Shown: positions 51,165 to 60,166 of the stretch, piece by piece | Layout: every line of letters starts with the position of its first letter | Numbering within the stretch: position 1 is the first letter of the stretch | Origin: Telluria antibiotica | GTDB lineage: Bacteria; Pseudomonadota; Gammaproteobacteria; Burkholderiales; Burkholderiaceae_D | NCBI RefSeq assembly: GCF_011682055.1 | Contig: NZ_JAAQOM010000009.1 | Location: 62,001-126,000 of the forward strand | DNA: 64,000 nt | Direction of reading: 5' to 3' | Notes under the pieces: generated by a model | Database searches by the model: none | Seen by the model: only the letters and a program-made list of their open reading frames with translations | Told to the model about the DNA's origin: nothing | Translations under genes and position numbers: made by a program

Positions 51165-53765
51165 ATGCGTTGGTACACGGCGCCCCTGACACTCATCGCG
51201 GCCCGTGCCGCCCTCGCATTGTCCCTGCTCGCCGGCGTGGCGCCGGCCGACGCGCGCACGGAACCGCCCGCCGCACGGCAGCGCCAGAACTTCAACGCGG
51301 CCTGGCGCTTCCACCTGGGCGACATCGCCGGTGCCGAAAAACCGGATTTCGACGACCGCGACTGGCAGGCCATCGGCCTGCCGCACAGCTTCAGCACCCC
51401 GTATTTCCAGGCGCCCGAGGTGTACGTCGGCTACGGCTGGTACCGCAAGGACCTCGACCTGCCGGCCGTGCCGATGTCGCGCCGCTGGACGCTCGAATTC
51501 GAGGCCGCGTTCCAGACCGCCGACGTGTACGTCAATGGCCGCAAGGTCGGACGCCATCGCGGCGGCTACACCGGCTTCCCCGTCGACATCACGCCCGCGC
51601 TGCGCCCAGGCCGCAACGTCATCGCCGTCCGTGTCGACAACATCTGGGACCCGACCTTGGCGCCGCGCGCCGGTGAACACATCTTCAGCGGCGGCATCTA
51701 CCGCGACGTCTGGCTCGTGACGACGGACGACGTGCACGTGCCGTGGACCGGCACGGCCGTCACGACGCCGGGCCTGGCCGGCCGTTCCGGTGCCGTGCGC
51801 GTCGCCACCGAGGTGCGCAACGACGGCAGCAAGGCCGTGAAGGTGAAGGTCAGCACGCGCATCGCGGACGACCGCGGCGCCACCGTCGCCGTGCTGCCCG
51901 ACGCCTCCGTCAAGGTGCCGGCCGGCCGCACGCTCGACGTCGCGCAGCAATCGAAACGGCTGGACGGGCTGCACCTGTGGAGTCCGGAGACGCCCACGTT
52001 GTACCGCGCCGTCACGACGCTGGACGTGGCGGGCCGCCGGCGCGACCGCTTCGAGACGGCGTTCGGCTTCCGCACCATCGAATGGACGGCGGACCGGGGC
52101 TTCTTCCTCAACGGCGAGCACCGCTATTTCCGGGGTGCGAACGTCCACCAGGACCAGGCCGGGTGGGGCGACGCGGTGACGAACGCCGCCATCGACCGCG
52201 ATGTGCAGCTGATGAAGGATGCCGGCTTCGACTTCATCCGCGGCTCGCACTATCCGCACGACCCGCATTTCGCCGAGGCGACCGACCGCACCGGCATGAT
52301 GTTCGTGCCCGAGGCGCCGTTCTGGGGCACGGCCGGCATGAAGAGCCCGTGGAGCCGGTCCGCGTATCCGCCGGAAGTCGAGCATCGCGCGGCGTTCGAG
52401 GACAGCGTGAAGCAGCAGCTCGCGGAACTCATTCGCATCAACCGCAACCACCCGTCGATCGTCGCATGGGGCATGGACAACGAGGTGTTCTTCACCGCGC
52501 AGGAGACGATGCCCGAGGTGCGCAAGCTGCTGGCCGCCGAAGTCGCGCTGTCGCACAGGCTCGATCCGACGCGGCCCGCGGCCGTCGACGGCGCGCAGCG
52601 CGGCGAGATCGACCACATCGGCGACATCGCGGGCTATAACGGCGACGGCGCCGTGCTGTTCCCGAATCCCGGCATCGCGAACTTCGTCGCGGAGTACAGC
52701 TCGACCATCTCCGACCGGCCGGGCGAGTACGGCCCGAGCTGGGGCGACATCGAACACACGCCAGGCGCGACAGCGGGCGAGCCGGCGACGTGGCGCTTCC
52801 CGTGGCGGTCCGGGGAAGTCATCTGGGCCGGTTTCGACCACGGTTCGATCGCGGGCAAGTTCGGCTCCATGGGCCTCGTCGATTATGCACGGCTGCCCAA
52901 GCGCGGCTGGTACTGGTATCGCAACGCCTACCGCGGCATCGCGCCGCCCGCGTGGCCCCAGCCGGGCAAGGCGGCCGCGCTGCGCGTGACGTCCAGCAGC
53001 CCCGTCATCCGCCACGCGGACGGCACCGACGACGTGCAACTGATCGTCACCGTCGTCGACTGGGAGGGGAATGCATTGTCCAACAGCCCGCCCGTGCACC
53101 TGGCGCTGGAAGCGGGGCCGGGCGAACTGCCGACGGGGCGCAGCATCGACTTCACGCCGAACGGCGGCATCCCCATCCGCGACGGCCAGGCCGCGATCGC
53201 GATGCGCAGCTGGCAGCGCGGCACAACGCGGATCCGCGCGACGTCGCCGGGCCTTGCCGATGGTGTGCTGACGGTGGAGACGGCGGACGGCCCGCGCTTC
53301 GTGGAAGGCGTCACGCCCGTCGCGGCGGCGCGGCCATACGTGGCGCGCAAGATGGAAGTGGGACCGGCGCAGGCGTTCGGCCTGAAGAACCCGACGCAGG
53401 CCAGTTCCAGCGCGGCCGGCCATGCGCCGTCGCTGGCGAACGATGGCGATGCCGGCACGTGGTGGGCACCGGCACCGGGCGACGCCGGGCCGTGGCTCGT
53501 CGTCGATCCCGAGCGCATCGTGAACTACGGCCGGCTGGCCGTGCGGTTCGCACCGGATGGGCGCTGCGACGTGAGCGCCGAAACGCAGGACACGGGCGGC
53601 GTGTGGCAGCCGCTGGGCGACGCCGCGGCGACCGCGGACACGCTCGACGTGCCCGTGAACGCCGTGACGGGACGGCAGCTCCGGCTGCGCCTGACGGCAC
53701 CGGCGGGCGGTACGTGCCGCGTCGCGGACGTCGTCATCACGGGAACGCCGGCGACCTTCTGGTGA
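51165..53765 (+). CDS. secreted GH2 glycosidase (beta-galactosidase type) with C-terminal F5/8-like domain
   Basis: An 866-residue enzyme with signal peptide (ALALSLLAGVAPADA). Jelly-roll, immunoglobulin-like and barrel domains come in order (FNAAWRFHLGDIAGAEKPDF, LWSPETPTLYRAVTTLDVAG, FFLNGEHRYFRGANVHQDQA). The acid/base is E440 in WGMDNEVFF and the nucleophile E510 in FVAEYSSTISDR, 70 residues apart as usual. The last 140 residues look like a discoidin (F5/8) carbohydrate-binding domain (SLANDGDAGTWWAPAPGDAG). It would release terminal beta-galactose or a related residue. TGGAG precedes the ATG. Its TGA abuts the kdgD stop as TGATCA. Confidence 0.88.
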   Translation: MRWYTAPLTLIAARAALALSLLAGVAPADARTEPPAARQRQNFNAAWRFHLGDIAGAEKPDFDDRDWQAIGLPHSFSTPYFQAPEVYVGYGWYRKDLDLPAVPMSRRWTLEFEAAFQTADVYVNGRKVGRHRGGYTGFPVDITPALRPGRNVIAVRVDNIWDPTLAPRAGEHIFSGGIYRDVWLVTTDDVHVPWTGTAVTTPGLAGRSGAVRVATEVRNDGSKAVKVKVSTRIADDRGATVAVLPDASVKVPAGRTLDVAQQSKRLDGLHLWSPETPTLYRAVTTLDVAGRRRDRFETAFGFRTIEWTADRGFFLNGEHRYFRGANVHQDQAGWGDAVTNAAIDRDVQLMKDAGFDFIRGSHYPHDPHFAEATDRTGMMFVPEAPFWGTAGMKSPWSRSAYPPEVEHRAAFEDSVKQQLAELIRINRNHPSIVAWGMDNEVFFTAQETMPEVRKLLAAEVALSHRLDPTRPAAVDGAQRGEIDHIGDIAGYNGDGAVLFPNPGIANFVAEYSSTISDRPGEYGPSWGDIEHTPGATAGEPATWRFPWRSGEVIWAGFDHGSIAGKFGSMGLVDYARLPKRGWYWYRNAYRGIAPPAWPQPGKAAALRVTSSSPVIRHADGTDDVQLIVTVVDWEGNALSNSPPVHLALEAGPGELPTGRSIDFTPNGGIPIRDGQAAIAMRSWQRGTTRIRATSPGLADGVLTVETADGPRFVEGVTPVAAARPYVARKMEVGPAQAFGLKNPTQASSSAAGHAPSLANDGDAGTWWAPAPGDAGPWLVVDPERIVNYGRLAVRFAPDGRCDVSAETQDTGGVWQPLGDAAATADTLDVPVNAVTGRQLRLRLTAPAGGTCRVADVVITGTPATFW

Positions 53766-54677
53766 TCAGCGCACGTTCTGTGCCTTGATCAGCGTGTCCA
53801 GCATGGCGTGTTCTTCTTCCGTCAGGTCCGTGAGCGGCGCGCGCACGGGGCCGCCGTCGTGGCCGACGAGGCGGGCGCCCGCTTTCACGATCGAGACGGC
53901 GTAGCCGGCCTTGCGGTTGCGGATCGCCAGGTAGGGCAGGAAGAATTCGTCCAGCAGGCGGTTCGTCGTCGCGTGGTCATCCTTGGCGATCGCGCGATAG
54001 AAATCCATCGCGAGCTTCGGCATGAAGTTGAACACGGCCGACGAATACACCGGGACGCCCAGTGCCTTGTACGCGGCGGCATACACTTCCGCCGTCGGCA
54101 GGCCGCCCAGGTAGCTGAAGCGGTCGCCCATGCGGCGCCAGATCGACACCATCAGTTCGATGTCGCCGATGCCGTCCTTGAAGCCGATCAGGTTGGGGCA
54201 GCGGTCGGCCAGCTTTTCCAGCGAATCGGGCGTCAGGCGGCATTGCGCGCGGTTGTACACGACGACGCCGATGTTCACGGATTTGCAGACCTGCTCGACG
54301 TGGGCGACGAGGCCGTCCTGGCTCGCTTCGGTCAGGTAGTGCGGCAGCAGCAGCACGCCCTTGGCGCCAAGGCGCTCCGCCTCCTGCGCGAACGCGATGG
54401 CGCTGCGCGTGGGGCCGCCGGCGCCGGCGAGGATCGGGACCTTGCCCGCGCACGTGTCGACCGCGGTCTTGATCACTTGCGAATACTCGTCGTGCGTGAG
54501 CGAGAAGAACTCGCCGGTGCCGCCGGCCGCGAACAGGGCCGTCGCGCCATACGGGGCGAGCCATTCGAGGCGCTCGACGTACGTGCTCGGGCGGAAGTTT
54601 CCTTCCGCGTCGAAGTCGGTGATGGGGAAGGACAGCAGGCCGGACGACATGACCTGTTTGAGTTCTTGCGGATGCAT
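53766..54677 (-). CDS. kdgD: 5-dehydro-4-deoxyglucarate dehydratase
   Basis: A 303-residue class I aldolase-fold enzyme of the DHDPS family that converts 5-keto-4-deoxyglucarate to 2-oxoglutarate semialdehyde with loss of water and CO2. Signature parts: [51 protein letters not shown] and [15 protein letters not shown], where the Lys in GFKDG forms the Schiff base. GarD (56052) supplies its substrate and the semialdehyde dehydrogenase (47635) takes its product. The gene is in a unit with the LacI-type regulator upstream (85-base gap). Confidence 0.87.
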   Translation of the reverse strand: MHPQELKQVMSSGLLSFPITDFDAEGNFRPSTYVERLEWLAPYGATALFAAGGTGEFFSLTHDEYSQVIKTAVDTCAGKVPILAGAGGPTRSAIAFAQEAERLGAKGVLLLPHYLTEASQDGLVAHVEQVCKSVNIGVVVYNRAQCRLTPDSLEKLADRCPNLIGFKDGIGDIELMVSIWRRMGDRFSYLGGLPTAEVYAAAYKALGVPVYSSAVFNFMPKLAMDFYRAIAKDDHATTNRLLDEFFLPYLAIRNRKAGYAVSIVKAGARLVGHDGGPVRAPLTDLTEEEHAMLDTLIKAQNVR

Positions 54678-54762
54678 GATGGGCTCCAATGGGTGAGTCA
54701 ACTTGTCAGACATCGTACAACTGGCGGCGCGGCATCGCAAGACATTTTTGCGCCTGTCGTCG

Positions 54763-55821
54763 TCAGGCAACCTGGCGGGTGGTGCCGCGCTCGACGAGCG
54801 TGAAGCCCACGTCGATGACGTTCTGCGCGAGCGGGCGGCCTTCGATCTTGGCGATGAGCGCGGCCGCGGCCTGGACGCCGATGGCGCGCTTGTCGATGTG
54901 GACGGACGAGATCGGGGGATGCGTGAAGGCGGCGAAATCGAAGTCGCCGAAGCCCATGATGGCCAGTTGCTCCGGCACGGCGATGCCTTGCGCCTGCGCC
55001 TCGATGAGGGCGCCGTGGGCCAATACGTCCGAGCTGCACACGACGACTTCCGGCGCATCCCCGGCCGCCAGGATCGCGCGCAGGCCTTCGCGGCCCAGGT
55101 TCATCACGGTGGGCGGCGTCGCCATGTGGGTGGCGAGCGGTGTCACGCCGTGTCGCTGCAGCTCGGCTTCCAGCGCGAGGCGGCGCCGGTTCGCGCGCTC
55201 GTCGCGCGCGCAGATCGACGCGAAGCGCCGGTAGCCCCGGTCCAGCAGGTGGCGCGCGACCTGTTCGCCGACCCGTTCCTGCGAAAACCCGATGGCGATG
55301 TCGATGGGGGAGGGCGTCAGATCCCATGCCTCCACGACCGGGACGCCCGTCGCCAGCAGTTTCTTGCGCACGCCGGCCTGGTGGTGGATGCCCGTCAGGA
55401 CGATGCCGTCCGGCTGGCGCGACAGGATGGCCGTCAGCAGGTCGTCTTCCTTCTGGCGCGAATAGTTCGACACGGACAGCAGCAGCTGGTAGCCGTGCGC
55501 GGACAGTTCGTCGTTCAAGCCCTGCACGGTCTCCGCGAACATCGAGTTCGACAACTGCGGCACGACGGCCGCGATGAGCTGGCTGCGCTTCGACGCCAGG
55601 CTGCCCGCGAGCATGTTCGGGATATAGCCCATCGCCGCCGCCGCTTCCTTCACGCGCGCGATCGTGTCGGGCTTCACGAGCTTCGGATTGTGGAGCGCGC
55701 GCGACACCGTGATGGGCGACAGGCCCGCGAGCCGCGCGACGTCCTTCAGCGTGATGCTTTTCGGCCGTTCCCCATTGGAGGAGAGGGTGTCGTCGTCGGC
55801 AAGGTCGAATGGCTCTGTCAT
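54763..55821 (-). CDS. LacI-family regulator of the galactarate genes
   Basis: A 352-residue repressor. N-terminal [23 protein letters not shown] with the hinge [20 protein letters not shown]; then a periplasmic-binding-like effector domain with [40 protein letters not shown] and [13 protein letters not shown] strands. The hinge and HTH are close to GntR of enterics. It is divergent from garD and the 230-base gap holds three copies of a 16-base palindromic site, so it most likely represses garD and itself. Effector probably galactarate or a derived sugar acid. Confidence 0.88.
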   Translation of the reverse strand: MTEPFDLADDDTLSSNGERPKSITLKDVARLAGLSPITVSRALHNPKLVKPDTIARVKEAAAAMGYIPNMLAGSLASKRSQLIAAVVPQLSNSMFAETVQGLNDELSAHGYQLLLSVSNYSRQKEDDLLTAILSRQPDGIVLTGIHHQAGVRKKLLATGVPVVEAWDLTPSPIDIAIGFSQERVGEQVARHLLDRGYRRFASICARDERANRRRLALEAELQRHGVTPLATHMATPPTVMNLGREGLRAILAAGDAPEVVVCSSDVLAHGALIEAQAQGIAVPEQLAIMGFGDFDFAAFTHPPISSVHIDKRAIGVQAAAALIAKIEGRPLAQNVIDVGFTLVERGTTRQVA

Positions 55822-55888
55822 GCTCTACTGTATGTTGTTTGAATGATTACTTGTACGACATCCGATCACAAAGCGCTTGCATTCGAAG

Positions 55889-56041
55889 ATGATTGCGATA
55901 TCATACCAAACGCCGGATGCCCATGGCCTTTCTACCATGACCGCATGACCGGCATATCTTTACAATAAAAATGATTGCGGTGTCATTTCTGCCCTGAGCG
56001 CAAGATGTCGACGCTTTGCATTGAAATGATTGCGCAATCAT
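55889..56041. promoter_or_regulatory. three LacI-type operators in the garD/regulator gap
   Basis: ATGATTGCGATATCAT (55889-55904), ATGATTGCGGTGTCAT (55971-55986) and ATGATTGCGCAATCAT (56026-56041) share ATGATTGCG and TCAT; the third is a perfect palindrome. Centres are 82 and 55 bases apart, allowing looping. A -10-like TACAAT (55961-55966) precedes the second copy, so that site would overlie the garD transcript start. The third ends just before the GGAGG of garD. Confidence 0.8.
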
Positions 56042-56051
56042 GGAGGCGCCG

Positions 56052-57593
56052 ATGACTATCCCCCGCACTATCCGCATGCACGAGAACGACAACGTCGCCA
56101 TCGTCGTCAACACCGGCGGCCTGCCCGCCGGCACCGTGTTCCCGGACGGCCTGACCCTCGCGACGCGCGTGCCGGAAGGGCACAAGGTCGCCCTCGTCGA
56201 CATCGCCCAGGGCGCACCGATCGTGCGCTACGACGTGACGATCGGCCACGCGCTGCAACCGATCGCCCGCGGCACGTGGGTCGAGGAATCGCTGGTCGGC
56301 ATGCCGGCCGCGCGCGGCCTGGACGACCTGCCCGGGCCCGTCCGGGGGCGCGCCCCGCTGGCACCGCTGGAAGGCCATACGTTCGAAGGTTTCCGCAACC
56401 CGGATGGCTCCGTCGGCACGCGCAACATCCTCGCCATCAGCGAGACGGTGCAGTGCGTGTCCGGCGTGGTCGCATTCGCTGTCCAGCGCATCAAGCAGGA
56501 GCTGCTGCCGAAGTACCCGAACGTGGACGACGTCGTCGCCATCGAACACACGTACGGCTGCGGCGTCGCCATCGACGCGCCCGGTGCCGAGATCCCGATC
56601 AGGACGCTCCGCAACATCGCGAAGAACCCGAACTTCGGGGGCCGCGTGATGCTCGTGAGCCTGGGCTGCGAGAAGCTGCAGCCCGCGCGCATGTTCCCGC
56701 CGGGCGCGATCCCGATCGGCAGCGGGGAGCAGCCCGACACCGTGTGCCTGCAGGATGCGGCGCACGTGGGTTTCGGCGACATGATCGCTTCCATCATGCG
56801 CACGGCCGAACAGCATCTGGCGGAACTGGACAAGCGCCGCCGCGAGACGGTGCCCGCATCGGAACTGGTCGTGGGCGTGCAGTGCGGCGGCAGCGACGCG
56901 TTTTCCGGCGTGACGGCGAATCCGGCCGTCGGCTTCGCCAGCGACCTGCTCGTGCGCGCCGGTGCGGCCGTCATGTTTTCGGAGACGACGGAAGTCCGCG
57001 ACGGCATCGCCCAACTCACGGCACGCGCGGCCGATGACGCCGTCGCGCAGGCGATGATCCGCGAGATGGCCTGGTACGACGCGTACCTGAAGCGGGGCGG
57101 CGTGGACCGCAGCGCCAACACGACACCGGGCAACAAGAAGGGCGGCCTCGCCAACATCACGGAAAAGGCGATGGGCTCGATCATCAAGTCGGGCACGGCA
57201 CCCATCGCGGGCGTGCTGGCGCCGGGCGAGAAGCTGCAACAGAAGGGCCTGATCTACGCGGCCACGCCCGCCAGCGATTTCATTTGCGGCACGCTGCAGC
57301 TGGCGGCCGGCATGAACCTGCACGTGTTCACGACGGGCCGCGGGACGCCGTACGGCCTTGCCGCCGTGCCGGTGGTGAAAGTCGCCACGCGCGACGACCT
57401 GGCGCGCCGTTGGCACGACCTCATGGACATCAACGCCGGCCGCATCGCGACCGGCGACGCGACGATCGCGGACGTCGGCTGGGAGCTCTTCCACTTCCTG
57501 CTCGACGTGGCGAGCGGCCGCAAGAAGACGTGGGCCGAACATTGGCGCCTGCATAACGCGCTCACGTTGTTCAACCCGGCGCCGGTGACCTGA
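56052..57593 (+). CDS. garD: galactarate dehydratase
   Basis: A 513-residue UxaA/GarD-family enzyme. It has the N-terminal SAF-like domain ([19 protein letters not shown]), the linker and the C-terminal domain ([55 protein letters not shown]). The family uses iron and acts on galactarate to give 5-keto-4-deoxy-D-glucarate. The ATG at 56052 follows GGAGG with 5-base spacing. It heads an operon with a porin and an MFS carrier and is controlled by three operators. Altronate dehydratase is the alternative, but KdgD near it favours galactarate. Confidence 0.88.
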   Translation: MTIPRTIRMHENDNVAIVVNTGGLPAGTVFPDGLTLATRVPEGHKVALVDIAQGAPIVRYDVTIGHALQPIARGTWVEESLVGMPAARGLDDLPGPVRGRAPLAPLEGHTFEGFRNPDGSVGTRNILAISETVQCVSGVVAFAVQRIKQELLPKYPNVDDVVAIEHTYGCGVAIDAPGAEIPIRTLRNIAKNPNFGGRVMLVSLGCEKLQPARMFPPGAIPIGSGEQPDTVCLQDAAHVGFGDMIASIMRTAEQHLAELDKRRRETVPASELVVGVQCGGSDAFSGVTANPAVGFASDLLVRAGAAVMFSETTEVRDGIAQLTARAADDAVAQAMIREMAWYDAYLKRGGVDRSANTTPGNKKGGLANITEKAMGSIIKSGTAPIAGVLAPGEKLQQKGLIYAATPASDFICGTLQLAAGMNLHVFTTGRGTPYGLAAVPVVKVATRDDLARRWHDLMDINAGRIATGDATIADVGWELFHFLLDVASGRKKTWAEHWRLHNALTLFNPAPVT

Positions 57594-57632
57594 CGGGGCG
57601 CCAACACAATACCGATAACAGCAAGGAGACAC

Positions 57633-58700
57633 ATGAAAAAAGCAGTATTGATCGCCGCCCTCGGCCTGGCCGCGGGCGCGGGCGCGCACGCCCAGACGAA
57701 CGTCACCCTCTACGGCATCGTCGATGCCGCCTTCGTGGGCGAGAGCGGCGGCGTGGCCGGGCACCAGACGAAGCTCACGAGCGGTGCCGCGTCAGCGTCG
57801 CGCATCGGCTTTCGCGGCACCGAGGCTCTGGGCGACGGCATGGAAGCGTTCTTCACCTTGGAGACGGGTGTCAAGATCGACACGGGCGAGGTCGACGTCG
57901 CGGGCACGATCTTCAACCGCCAGGCGTTCGTCGGCCTGAAGACGACTGCGGGCGCCGTCGCGCTGGGCCGCCAGTACACGCCTTATCACACGACGCTGAC
58001 CGCGGTGGCCGATCCGTTCGGCACCGGTTATGCGGGCACGTCGAAGAATCTCTTCCCGGACAACGGCACCAACGTCCGCGCCAGCAATGCCATCACCTAC
58101 GCGTCGCCGAAGCTGAAAGGCGCGAACGTGGAACTGTTCTATAGCGCGGGCGAACAGTCCGTCCTGTCGGCGGGCCGCCAGTTCGGCGGTGCCGTCGACT
58201 ACACGAGCGGTCCGCTGCGCGTGCGCCTCGCAGTCAACAGCAAGAACACGGACGTCGCGGCGACGGGCACGAACCACGACCTGGGCCGCAACACGCTGCT
58301 GGGAGCGAACTACGACGTCAAGTGGGTCAAGCTGTATGCGGCTTACGGCATCGACAAGGGTTTTAATAGCGCCACCCTGGGTAACGCCAACAACCCGTAC
58401 GGCGGCGTGAAGCCGACCCCGTCGACGGACGGCCGCGACCTGCTGCTGGGCTTCAAGGCACCCGTGGGCCCGGGCGCGCTGATGTTCTCGGTCCAGCACA
58501 AGGACGACCGCACGCACTTCAACCAGGACGCCAGCGCGTGGGGCGTCGGGTACTTGTACGAGCTGTCGACACGTACGGGCCTGTACGCGGCGTACGCGCA
58601 CATCGATAACAAGAACGGCGCCGGCTACACGGTCGCCAACAACACGGAGTCGGGTACGGGCAACACCGGCTACAACCTCGGCATCCGCCACACGTTCTGA
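57633..58700 (+). CDS. OmpC-type outer-membrane porin
   Basis: A 355-residue porin with signal peptide (VLIAALGLAAGAGAHAQ) and a 16-stranded barrel layout: NVTLYGIVDAAFVGESGGVA at the first strand, SRIGFRGTEALGDGMEAFFT, AFVGLKTTAGAVALGRQYTP and a final strand TGYNLGIRHTF ending in Phe, as required for BAM recognition. AAGGAG precedes the ATG. It follows garD by 39 bases and probably admits sugar acids to the periplasm. Confidence 0.9.
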   Translation: MKKAVLIAALGLAAGAGAHAQTNVTLYGIVDAAFVGESGGVAGHQTKLTSGAASASRIGFRGTEALGDGMEAFFTLETGVKIDTGEVDVAGTIFNRQAFVGLKTTAGAVALGRQYTPYHTTLTAVADPFGTGYAGTSKNLFPDNGTNVRASNAITYASPKLKGANVELFYSAGEQSVLSAGRQFGGAVDYTSGPLRVRLAVNSKNTDVAATGTNHDLGRNTLLGANYDVKWVKLYAAYGIDKGFNSATLGNANNPYGGVKPTPSTDGRDLLLGFKAPVGPGALMFSVQHKDDRTHFNQDASAWGVGYLYELSTRTGLYAAYAHIDNKNGAGYTVANNTESGTGNTGYNLGIRHTF

Positions 58701-58732
58701 GCGCGGCGGACACCGTCACCTTTGGAGGGACC

Positions 58733-60103
58733 ATGGAGCACACAACGACCGCCGCCATGCCGGCGCGCGCCACCACACTCGCCTCGCGCACGCGCTGGGG
58801 CATCCTCACGATCCTGTTCATCGTCACGACGATCAACTACGCGGACCGCGCGTCGATCTCGATCGCCGGCCCGGAAATCCGCAAGGCCCTTGGCTTGTCC
58901 CCCGTCGAGATGGGCTTCGTGTTTTCCGCGTTCGCGTGGTCGTACGTGGCTGCCCAGCTGCCCGGCGGCTGGCTGCTCGACCGCTTCGGCTCGAAGATCA
59001 CCTATTTCTTCAGCATCTTCCTGTGGTCGCTGTTCACGTTGCTGACGGGCGGTGTCGGCTTCGTGACCGGCGGGGCGGCCGTCGCCATGCTGTTCGTGTT
59101 GCGCTTCCTCGTCGGCGCGGCCGAGGCGCCTTCGTTCCCGGGCAACAGCCGCATCACGTCGGCCTGGTTCCCCACGCACGAACGGGGCCTCGCGTCCGCG
59201 CTGTTCAATTCGGCGCAGTATTTCGCGACCGTGCTGTTCGCGCCGATCATGGGCTGGCTCGTGCATTCGTTCGGCTGGGAGAGCGTGTTCCTCGTGATGG
59301 GCGCCCTCGGCATCGCGATGGCGTTCGTGTGGCTCAAGACCATCCACGGTCCGAAGGACCACCCGTCGATCAGCAGCGGCGAGCTGGCGTACATCGAGGC
59401 GGGCGGCGCGCTCGTCGACCTCGACGGCGCGAAGGCCGCGGCGCAGCCGGCCGCCGTCGACACGCTCGCGTGCATGAAGGAGTTGCTGGGCAACCGCATG
59501 CTGCTGGGCGTGTACATCGGCCAGTACTGCATCAACACGCTGACGTACTTCTTCCTCACGTGGTTCCCCGTCTACCTCGTGCAGGAGCGGCACATGACGA
59601 TCCTGAAGGCGGGCTTCGTCGCGTCGCTGCCGGCGATTGCCGGCTTCCTGGGCGGCGTCGCGGGCGGTGCCATCTCGGACCGTCTCGCCAAGGCCGGCTT
59701 CTCGCTGTCGATGTCGCGCAAGGTGCCGATCGTCGCCGGCATGCTGCTGTCGATGAGCATGATCGCCTGTAACTACATCGAGACCGACATGTTCGTCGTC
59801 GCCGTGATGGCGCTGGCGTTCTTCGGCAAGGGCGTCGGTGCGCTGGGCTGGGCGGTCGTCGCGGACACGTCGCCGAAGGAAGCGGGCGGCTTGTCGGGCG
59901 CGCTGTTCAACACGTTCGGCAACACGGCGGGTATCACGACGCCCATCGTCATCGGCTACATCGTGCAGGGCACCGGATCGTTCGCGGGCGCCCTCGTGTT
60001 CGTGGGCGCGAATGCGGCCGTCACGATCTTCAGCTATGTGTTCATCGTGGGCGAGATCAAGCGCGTGAAGCTCGTGACATCGCTGCGGCCCTCGACGGCA
60101 TAA
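58733..60103 (+). CDS. MFS sugar-acid transporter (ExuT/GudP type)
   Basis: A 456-residue carrier with 12 transmembrane segments. ILFIVTTINYADRASISIAG is the family opening; WSYVAAQLPGGWLLDRFGSK and FPGNSRITSAWFPTHERGLA are typical of the anion:cation symporter group (glucarate, galactarate, hexuronates). GGAGG precedes the ATG. It follows the porin by 32 bases, so garD, porin and carrier form one uptake and breakdown unit. Substrate is inferred from neighbours. Confidence 0.87.
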   Translation: MEHTTTAAMPARATTLASRTRWGILTILFIVTTINYADRASISIAGPEIRKALGLSPVEMGFVFSAFAWSYVAAQLPGGWLLDRFGSKITYFFSIFLWSLFTLLTGGVGFVTGGAAVAMLFVLRFLVGAAEAPSFPGNSRITSAWFPTHERGLASALFNSAQYFATVLFAPIMGWLVHSFGWESVFLVMGALGIAMAFVWLKTIHGPKDHPSISSGELAYIEAGGALVDLDGAKAAAQPAAVDTLACMKELLGNRMLLGVYIGQYCINTLTYFFLTWFPVYLVQERHMTILKAGFVASLPAIAGFLGGVAGGAISDRLAKAGFSLSMSRKVPIVAGMLLSMSMIACNYIETDMFVVAVMALAFFGKGVGALGWAVVADTSPKEAGGLSGALFNTFGNTAGITTPIVIGYIVQGTGSFAGALVFVGANAAVTIFSYVFIVGEIKRVKLVTSLRPSTA

Positions 60104-60166
60104 GCGGCCGCCCGACCCGGTCATGGTCGGGCTACAATGCCGGATTCCTTCCTGCCGGGGTCAAAC

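Noticed and set aside
49656..53423. A 1255-codon minus-strand open frame opposite the GH29 and GH2 genes
   Set aside because: It is antisense to two clear enzymes, has Arg/Ala/Val/Gly-rich composition typical of high-GC shadow frames and contains no family motif.
53766..54677. Reading this gene as 4-hydroxy-tetrahydrodipicolinate synthase (dapA)
   Set aside because: The GFKDGIGD and SFPITDFD segments and the garD neighbourhood fit 5-dehydro-4-deoxyglucarate dehydratase better.
60110..60132. GCCCGACC/GGTCGGGC hairpin before the GH20 gene as a terminator
   Set aside because: The stem is strong but no U run follows on either strand, so it is mentioned only as a stem-loop.
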